NCBI GenBank assembly: GCA_037179515.1
Contig: JAXCGZ010021015.1
Location: 31,886-95,885, forward strand
Length of the DNA: 64,000 nt
Reading direction: 5' to 3'
Source of the DNA: Halocaridina rubra
Taxonomy: Eukaryota > Arthropoda > Malacostraca > Decapoda > Atyidae
The position numbers were made by a program, and so were the translations under genes. The stretch's first letter is position 1, and each line of letters starts with the position of its first letter. The notes under the pieces were generated by a model that saw nothing but the letters and a program-made list of their open reading frames with translations, did not search any database and was not told where the DNA came from. Positions 51,546 through 64,000 of the stretch are shown here, piece after piece.

Positions 51546-51684
51546 CCCCTTGTTTATATTTTTCTGCCAAAGTACAAAGAAATGAAGCGATGGGTATAAA
51601 ACAGCTGCAACTGTCAAGCCTCTTGCATATCCTTGCAACATACCCTGTGAATGATCCACATGGCAACTGTGATGATGATCCAGT

Positions 51685-51870
51685 TTGACGTCACGAACTC
51701 CCTTTTCTATTAAGTGCTCGGTTGTTGAATTCTTTCAAAGAACTTTGATTTTGGAAAGTGCAACCATTTCCCTGAGTGAATACCCTTTCTAACCTTAGAT
51801 CATGGTGGGTCTTGAACCGACGACCAGATAAATAAAAGTCAAGCACCCTACAAACCCGGCAACCCACAGG
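51685..51870 (-). mobile_element. tRNA-derived SINE, family A
   Basis: The minus-strand head TTGCCGGGTTTGTAGGGTGC, with the B-box region CGGTTCAAGACCCACCATGA, the body AGAAAGGGTATTCACTCAGG and the end GGGAGTTCGTGACGTCAAAC. Confidence 0.75.
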
Positions 51871-52030
51871 GTAACTGTGGCAGTCTGTTATCCCAATAGG
51901 TTAAAAGGAGTGATTGAGGTATAGCTAATGGTGAATGAGTGCTCTCACTCAGCAAACCAATTTACAAGGTAGATTAAGCGAGTATGTATGTGTATGTTTG
52001 CATACGTACCAATAACTTCTAGTTTCTTAC

Positions 52031-52153
52031 CATCATAGCTTGCTGGACTAAAGTTGCAGAATGTTCACGCATGTTCTTCAGAACCTTTTCAGCTGCCTGG
52101 GCACGCAAGAGCACAGAGGACTTCGCTGCTACAGTTAATGGATAAATGAGAGC
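52031..52153 (-). CDS. mTOR: mTOR kinase, internal exon (FAT to FRB linker)
   Basis: This 123-bp exon encodes 41 residues, starting ALIYPLTVAAKSS and ending SATLVQQAMM. It joins directly, in phase 0, to the residues VSEELIRV of the next exon. On the minus strand the acceptor is TTTGTTACAG and the donor GTAAGAAACT. The sequence is the last helix pair of the FAT domain leading into the FRB domain of TOR. It sits between two introns of about 3.8 and 7.8 kb. Both carry copies of the same LINE family in the gene's own orientation, and the downstream intron also holds a dead Tigger transposon. No lesion is visible. Confidence 0.95.
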
Positions 52154-52239
52154 CTGTAACAAAAAACTAACCTTACTATGGAGTGCTACAAACTGCACAC
52201 CTCTCCACAGCAATAAATAAACTTTCTTATAACAATAAA

Positions 52240-54490
52240 TTAAAAACTAGGATAGTAAAATAAATCACAAATAAAATAAGTATTGACCCACTCAGAAGGA
52301 GGGAGTTACAGGGGTCTGAAGGTGAGTGCAAAGTAGTCGTCACTGGACAGACCAATCTGCAAGCTACAAATCTCCACACAGAGCAGCATTGGAAGTAGTA
52401 ACGATAGAAAAGAGAAAGAGATGATACCTTACGGTGAATAGAGAGAGAATCCAGATCAGAAGTAAGAGAAGAGTCATTAATGAATCTGACTGCCTTAGAT
52501 AAAACCCTATCAAGGAGATAAGTATAAGAAAAAGCACCCCAAGTGTTAAAGCAGTATTCTAAGCACGGATGTGTAAGACCTTTATTGATTTTAAGTATTT
52601 GTAAAGAAAAAAAGTAATAATGAAAACAAAACAGAACCCCCAATATTTTGGATGCAGATTTAGAAATTTGGATTATGTGACTCTTCCAAGACAAGTTAGA
52701 GGCTATCTGGATGCCTAATATGTTAATAATATTAAGAGGGTAAATTTAATTAGTTTCCAAGACAATATGGCTATAAGGAAGAGAAGAGGATGAAGAGATA
52801 TCCAGAAACTGTGTCTTGGAGGCATTAAATTTAACTAAATTTTGGATGCCCCACTAACATACCCTCTGCAAATAGGAATTTAGAGTAAATGAAAGAGTGA
52901 TGTGAGATATTATGAATTGCTGAGGTAGGACATGAAGAAAAGGCAGAGGAAAAATGAAGGATAGAATCGTCAGTAGAGGCGTGGAAAAGAGGATGGGGAC
53001 TGAAGAACATCGATAATGAAAAGAAGAAACAGAGTAGGTGAAAGAACAGAGCCCAGTGGAACACCACTGGTAACAAGGAATGGGCTAGATGTTGCTCCAT
53101 CAACAACCACAGACATAAATCAGTCAGCAAGAAAACTAGAAACCAGAAAACAGAGAGGAGCAAAGCCAGAAGCAGGGAGCCTGGCCAAAAGAGCCTTGTG
53201 CCAGACTCTGTCAAAAGCCTTAGAGATATCAAAGGCGACAACAAAGGATTTCCCAATAGTTCCTAGGAGAAGATGACCATACATGAGTAAGAGAGGACAG
53301 GAGATCACCAATGGATCTTGCCTTGCGGAAGCTGTACTGGTGATCGGAGATAAGTGAGTTAGATTCAATAGGTTTCAAGAAGTACGAATTGAGCAAAGTT
53401 TCAAATACTTTAGCAAATAGAAGAGGTTAGGGCAATATATCAGTAGTTTGAAGGATTAGAGCGGTCACCCTTTTTAGGAACAGGTTGAAGTAAAGCATGA
53501 TTCCAAGATAAAGGATAGATACTGTTTCAGAGAATGAGGTGAAAAAGAGGGAAAAGCATGGAAGCCAGTTCATCTGCAAACTCCTTAAAGAACCTTGCAG
53601 GGATACCATCAGGTCCAGATGCATTGTTCATTTTTAGAGAGTGAAGAACCTTATTGCTTGAAGAATGAATAAGGGACGGCATAGGGTTAGAGAGGGGTAA
53701 AGTATGAGGGACATGTGGGCTTGAATTGCTTATTGAAGAGTTAGCAGAAAAATGAGAGCAAGTTTGTCAGTGGGACAGCAAGGTATAGAATCATCAGAAC
53801 GAAGGAGAGGGGAAAGCTTGAGTTACATAAGTTTTTGGCTAAAGACCAGAAACATTTATCAGTGGGGGAGGTGTTAAGGTCAACAAATTGCCATCTTACA
53901 AACAAAGCTTTAGACCTTCAAATTTGAGCATTATAGTGTTCCTAGCTGTAATAAAAGCAGACCGAGTTATATCAGGAGAGGCTTGGTATGACCGGTATGC
54001 CCAATCTCTGGCCTGAATAGCCAAGGAGCAGGCACTTTCAAACCAAGGGTTAGGGGAGAAAAAGTTTTCATTTGGGGCTACCTGATCAGGGTTGCATGAC
54101 TGAAAGCAGTAGTCATCCCATGGAAAGTTAAAAAGAAACTTACGCAAATCATACGTTCAAAGGCGGCGCTGAGAAAGAGGAATTGATGGAGGGGGAGCAA
54201 AACTGGAAGAGACTGAGATCACAGAGTGGTCGGATTTACCAAGGGGAGAAAGCAGAGAATATGAGTAGTTTGAAGGATTAGAAGTAAGAAATTGGTCAAG
54301 AGTGTCAGCTCCATGTTTGGAGTGATTGGGAACATGAGTAAGATGTTTGATAATCTGCTCTGTACAGTGAGTAATAAAGAAAGCAAGGGCATCACTTCCT
54401 CCCACATCAGAGCGAGAAGAATTAAGCCACTCACTGTGGTATAAAATGTAGTCACCAATATAAAGATCTTCGGCATGGAGTTTTTTAAGG
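52240..54490 (-). mobile_element. Non-LTR LINE (clade unassigned), copy 2 in mTOR intron
   Basis: Sibling of 47,431-50,028: GKSDHSVISVSS, ASGPDGIPARFF-like residues near 53,580-53,640, DISKAFDRVWHKALLARLPA, and RVLSKAVRFINDSSLTSDLD at the C-terminus. Minus orientation, like mTOR. Heavily broken. The 5' end stops at about 54,490 inside the endonuclease. Confidence 0.8.
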
Positions 54491-54969
54491 ACGGAGCCAA
54501 AGAATGTTATCAGATTCTTTTAAACATGATTCATCTTCAAAATAAACTTGCTGTGTAAGCACATTCAAAACATGGGAATCAAGACGGTGACTTTACTTCA
54601 CACAATCCTGTCCTTGTAACACCTCTTACATCACTGCAGGGGATTAGTAGGAATAATCAAAAGAAGCTGAAGTAATGTATATATATGATGTAAATGATAT
54701 TTTCACTAAATTTAAGCACTTAATACAAATAACATCTTTCAGTAAAAATGCCATGACCAACACCTCAAACCCATTCATAATGAAATGACCAAGTGAGGTG
54801 ACTTGTCTTTGATCATATGTACAAGCCAGGATCTCTAGGACTACTATGATATTATGACATAGGTGAAAGCCAGCACTTAGTATGAGAAAGCAGAAGGCAT
54901 GAGTCCTTGGAATTTAATTGGAAAGTAAGCTGAGAAATACACACTGACTGATGCAGCTAAGTGATCTGT

Positions 54970-55153
54970 CTTATGTCATGAACTTCCTTTTCTACTAAGG
55001 GCTAGGATGGTGCCCTCTTGCAAAGGACTTTGCTTTGGCAGGTGTATTCGTTACTCTGAGTGAGTGCCCTTTCTAACCTCAGAACATGGTGGACCGCAAA
55101 CCCTTGACCTAACAACTCAAAGTCCTGAGCGCTTCCAAACTGCTGCAGTGACC
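54970..55153 (-). mobile_element. tRNA-derived SINE, family A
   Basis: Minus strand: GGTCACTGCAGCAGTTTGGA, AGGTCAAGGGTTTGCGGTCC and the end AAAGGAAGTTCATGACATAA. It is the most diverged copy at the B box. Confidence 0.7.
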
Positions 55154-55347
55154 ACACTGATGCAAATATAAACAATACTATTTTTATTTTCATTATTATT
55201 TTCAACATGATGCCATATCCAGCTTAAGGTAGCAGAGGGCACACAACTCATGAAAAGAAGAATGAAGCTGAGTAACAAGGTACCAAGCACATTTACACAC
55301 ATGCCATCAGCTATGTGATAAGAAAAAAGTATTCAGAAGGGATAGGT

Positions 55348-55530
55348 TTTACGTCACGGACTCCCTTTTCTTTTAAGGGCTAGAACGTTGCCTTCTCAAA
55401 ATGATTTTGGTTTTGACAAGTGCAACTTTTACTCTGAGTGAATGCCCTTTCTAATCTCCGACCATGGCGGGTCTCGAACCAACAGCCTGATGGATCAATG
55501 TAGAGGATGCTAGCAACCAAGCCACGGCGG
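55348..55530 (-). mobile_element. tRNA-derived SINE, family A (best preserved)
   Basis: Minus strand: CCGTGGCTTGGTTGCTAGCA (A-box region), GGTTCGAGACC (perfect B-box match), AGAAAGGGCATTCACTCAGA, and the end AAAGGGAGTCCGTGACGTAA. Useful as family reference. Confidence 0.82.
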
Positions 55531-55939
55531 CAAATCTTACAGCACACTTACTACATGCAATGTATTCTTTTCCCCCTCCACCACAAGAGCTTAATACCAT
55601 TAGTACTTAATGCAAAACTAACGTTAGCTCAAAGGGTATCAAAAGCACAAAAAGGACAATAGCATCTAATATCCAAATAACAGATTTCATATGGCACGGA
55701 TTCTTTGCCCAATTAAGCTAGTTTTTCAAACGAATAAGGATTGGCCTTTTGTCAATAGGCTTTTTTAGGGGAATATACATGACTCAGTTGGAAAATCACT
55801 TAAATTACAGAATAATAAGTAAGTTAATTACATGAACATAATACAAAAGTGACAACTTCTTCAATATTAAGAACAAAGCGAGAAACAAAAGTAAGAAAAA
55901 CTGATAACAAGGTATAACACACTAGGGTGACACACATAC

Positions 55940-56038
55940 CTGCGGATGGTGTTTGCCAATGTCCATAAGTAACTGATGAATTAGTTTCCCAACTAATGTA
56001 CGTGGGGTGTCAATTCTCGCTATTAATTGTGGAATTAC
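55940..56038 (-). CDS. mTOR: mTOR kinase, internal exon (end of FAT domain)
   Basis: This 99-bp exon encodes 33 residues, beginning VIPQLIARIDTPRTL and ending LLMDIGKHHPQ. That matches the conserved C-terminal part of the FAT helical-repeat domain of the TOR Ser/Thr kinase, the core of TORC1 and TORC2. The acceptor reads TTTATTTCAG and the donor reads GTATGTGTG on the minus strand, so both splice sites are canonical and the exon is a whole number of codons (phase 0 on both sides). The FAT domain packs around the kinase and sets its activity. The next exon lies about 3.8 kb downstream at 52,031-52,153. No upstream exon was recognised between 56,039 and 64,000, so the gene is incomplete in this window. 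Identity is secure because the downstream exons continue the same protein without a gap. Confidence 0.95.
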
Positions 56039-56899
56039 CTGAAATAAACAACATATTAATCAGTAAGCATACCGAGATGAGGTACAAGAAATCAATTTAC
56101 GAAATATATATTAGTGATGCACCTGAATAAATGTAATTCATGTAGAGTACACCTAGTTCTTAAAATAACGCGGAGGTAGGTTCTCAGATGTGCCGTGAAT
56201 ACTAATTTTTGTGTAATTTAACGAATTATTTTCCACAAGAAACAATGATAATAGACATAGCTTGTTCCACAACCGTCCATAGACACTATACCAAAGATAT
56301 AAGATTAGTAAAACATATTGTATAAGTACATAACAAAGCAGAAAGACCTGTAGTTATTTATATTACCATGCAAATAGTGTACAGTATAAAAGATATAAAG
56401 ATTTACTGTACAGTAAACAAATTAATGCACTCTATTATGCAGTGGGCAACAGGCATACACTGGGACATGCATGGTGGCGGTGAGCACGAGGATGCATTTT
56501 TGCAGCCTCCGTATCAGCTGATGCACCCTCACATGCTATTTCCCTGACGATATTATATCAAAAGTTTGTTTGCTGTTTGTTCTTAAAGCTTTTTTTCAAT
56601 TTTCTTCATAATATTCGATCGCATTAAGTGGTAGAAGAGGAGGAGGATGCGGGAGAACGAACCTCTATCGGCAAATGTTTTGCCACTTCCATATCAAGAT
56701 TATAGTATTACACATTGATATGCCTTGGTTTTAAACTTTATTCTATCTTCTTTACATATCGACTGCGTTGCACGAAATCTAAACGTAAACAAAGTCAGCT
56801 GAGAGAAAAAAACTACAATTCTTTACAAAGAAAACATATATCAGGGAAACTTAAATGAAATACATATATTCTCTACATGCTGTTTCCCTGATGATATTA

Positions 56900-58150
<1,251 letters not shown>

Positions 58151-58650
58151 TATATCAAAAATTTATTTGCTATTTGCTCTTAGTGCTTTTTTTCAATTTT
58201 CTTCATAATAGTTGATCGCATTAAGCGGTAGAAGAGGAGGAGGATGCGGGAGAACGAACCTCAATCGGCAAATGTTTTGCCACTTCCGTATCAGCTGATG
58301 CACCCTCGCACGCTATTTCCCTGACGATATTATATAGAAAATTTGTTTGCTGTTTGTTCTTGATGCTTTTTTCCCATTATCTACATAATATCCGATTGCA
58401 TTAAGCTGTAGAAGAGGTAGAAAATAGCGGAAAAGTGCCTCCGATTTGGTCGATTATTTACTAAAATGAAGAATTGTTTTTTCGAATTTTTTTGCATGGG
58501 CGTTATTCACAAATTTCGTATTTTTTTACTATTATTTTTTAGGGGCGTTATTACAATTTTGCGGATAAAAAACACACGGAAAAAGCAAAAAAGGTGTATT
58601 ATATAAAATAAACTACAAAGAAATACATGAAGTACACATGCTCTCCTACT

Positions 58651-62298
<3,648 letters not shown>

Positions 62299-62379
<81 letters not shown>
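62299..62379. repeat. (TA)n, 81 bp, one phase slip
   Basis: Between the element ending GGTGTG and the terminus CAGTAATCCC. Confidence 0.97.
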
Positions 62380-62382
<3 letters not shown>

Positions 62383-64000
62383 TAATCCCTCACTATATCG
62401 CGGTTCACCTATAGCGGATTCACTGCATCGCGGATTTTTTTTTGGTTATTTTTTTTCTTGGTATATGCGAAAATATTAAAATTTTAAGAAATACAAATTT
62501 CCAGTATTTTCATTATTTTATTGAAAACAAAAATTTTCATTATTTTATTGATACAAAAATGTATTTCCAAGCCTAAGAATAATAAAACAGTAAGAAATAG
62601 TAAAACAACATAAATTTTAACATGTAACTCTGCACCATAGAAAGTACGATACCAGTATCAGCGGTTTGGAAAGCCCAAAGGGTCACACCTACGTGAGCTA
62701 GCATATATTAAAATTTCCAGTAGCTTCATTATTTTATTGATATAAAATATGTATTTCTTAGCCTAAGAATAATAAAACAGTAAAAAAACATAAATAACCA
62801 CAGTATTACACCATGTAAAATAAGATACCGGTATCAGCGTTTCGGAAAACGAAAAGGGTCGCACCTACTTGAGCTAATACATATTGAAATTTTCATTATT
62901 TTATTGATGAAATAAGTATTTCCTAGCCTAAGAGTAATAAAACAATAAAAAATAGTAAAAAACATATTTAAACATATACACTCACAGTACTGCACCATGT
63001 GATATACTGTACGATAGCGTACACTGTATTGGTGTCTTGGAAAACGCAAAGGCTCGCACCTACGTGAGATAGTTCATGGAATGCTATTGGCTGAAAGGGT
63101 GGGAGATGACGAATCACAGAATTGGTTTTCTGTATGTTCTGTATCACGGGGTCTTATTGGCGTTTTGATTGAAGTTTGGTTCTCCCACCATCTTCCATTG
63201 TCTCGCCTCACCCGTTCAGTCTAACTGACATGTGCGCAGTTCGCGTTATGCTTATTAATATGTTATGCTTCAGGGGTTGGGCTCTTTCAATAATAGTCTC
63301 CTATGCCTCAAAAGGCCCCTCTTTAATTTCAAGCGGCTCTTGTAGATCTTCTTTAACGTGTGATTTACAAGAGATTTCCTCTACTGGGGGAGCATCAGTA
63401 TCATTTCCTTTGCCTTAACAGACTCTTTAATTTCAAGCGGCTTCTGCAGATCTTCTTTAACGTGTGATTTACAAGATTTCCTCTACAGGGGGAGCATCAG
63501 TATCGTTTCCTTTGCCTCAACAGATTCCTCTTTAATTCAAGCGGCTTCTGCATATCTTCTTTAACGTGCGATTTAAGAGATTTCCTCTACTGGGGGAGCA
63601 CTAGTGTCATTTTAACAGTTTTCAATGCCATCCACCTCCATCATAGAAGGAGAAGGAACACAATTGGTTTCTGAACACTGACCTGAATTGAGACCAATTT
63701 GTACAAAGTACTATTGTATTTCAAAGCATCACTGATAGGATACTTGGCCTCTCCACTTCAATATTTTTCATAATGATCAAGAGTTTTCCTACGTACTGTA
63801 TATTCAATTGACTTCGTAACTGAGCCACGAGGAAATCGAAGAACTTGGCCTTACACTTGAACATCTGGCAGCCCTGTATGAACACGTGACAGCACTCCAA
63901 CAACTCCCACAAGAACATGATGAATAATATGGTTCGTTCACAGGTAAATTTATCTATGACTTTCATATACAAAAAAATTTAAATTTATGCTTGCACGCTG
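62380..64000. mobile_element. Tigger-derived element, right end outside window
   Basis: CAGTAATCCCTCACTATATC follows (TA)n. Three subterminal repeats (ATTTTATTGAT...CCTAAGAATAATAAAACAG at about 62,540, 62,730 and 62,900) correspond to 7,400-7,880 reversed. From about 63,271 the expected transposase start is replaced by unrelated sequence with a 105-bp tandem repeat and a minus-strand open frame (63,721-63,972, 83 codons, no recognised domain). Satellite-monomer sequence reappears at 63,945. Confidence 0.7.
63318..63622 (-). repeat. 105-bp tandem repeat, three units, coding-like
   Basis: CTTTAATTTCAAGCGGC falls at 63,321, 63,424 and 63,530. The minus strand of the first unit reads GNDTDAPPVEEISCKSHVKE then DLQEPLEIKE. 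Units 2 and 3 have small deletions that break the frame. Confidence 0.8.

Overview
This is a stretch of animal nuclear genome. It has a multi-exon gene with GT/AG introns and no operons, and it is packed with non-LTR retrotransposons, Tigger/pogo-type DNA transposons, tRNA-derived SINEs and more than twenty long (TA)n microsatellites. Only one host gene is recognisable: the 3' end of the target-of-rapamycin kinase gene (mTOR) on the minus strand. The repeat mixture (very long TA tracts, RTE- and CR1/jockey-like LINEs, TA-flanked elements with 'ATCGCG' termini) suggests a decapod crustacean. That assignment is inference from general knowledge, not a database match. Layout: 1-3.4 kb is a decayed RTE-type LINE (minus). 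3.4-12.2 kb is a chain of Tigger-derived non-autonomous elements separated by (TA)n tracts. Two of these elements carry an internal 160-bp satellite, and one keeps the first 49 codons of a Tigger transposase. 8.5-10.6 kb holds a LINE zinc-knuckle fragment, a 250-bp RTE-derived SINE-like insertion with a 15-bp target duplication, and a 180-bp tandem array. 12.2-17.1 kb is a nearly full-length CR1-like LINE (plus). 17.4-20.6 kb is a Tigger-derived element split by a second LINE. 20.6-24.1 kb is more nested TA-flanked elements. 24.1-27.3 kb is a 2.57-kb inverted repeat with 1.2-kb arms, flanked by direct copies of a LINE tail. 28.1-31.6 kb is a second, minus-strand copy of the CR1-like LINE. 31.7-34.7 kb is two Tigger elements back to back. 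34.8-36.3 kb is another TA-flanked element with the 180-bp array. 36.4-41.8 kb is mostly low-copy sequence downstream of mTOR. 41.8-56.0 kb is the mTOR 3' end: four exons, all joined in phase 0, with introns colonised by LINEs, a Tigger copy, MITEs and SINEs. 56.1-64 kb is again nested transposons and satellites. If mTOR continues upstream it is inside this repeat field or beyond the window, because no further mTOR exon was recognised above 56,038. The four mTOR exons encode 612 C-terminal residues: the end of the FAT domain, the rapamycin-binding FRB domain, the complete kinase domain with its catalytic motifs, and the FATC tail. They show no frame lesion. Everything else that looks coding is a transposon remnant or a microsatellite artefact. 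The most interesting signal is architectural. Nearly every long (TA)n tract begins or ends exactly at the terminus of an element that targets TA. Several elements carry their own satellite arrays. Nested insertions can be dated against each other by empty sites present elsewhere in the same window.
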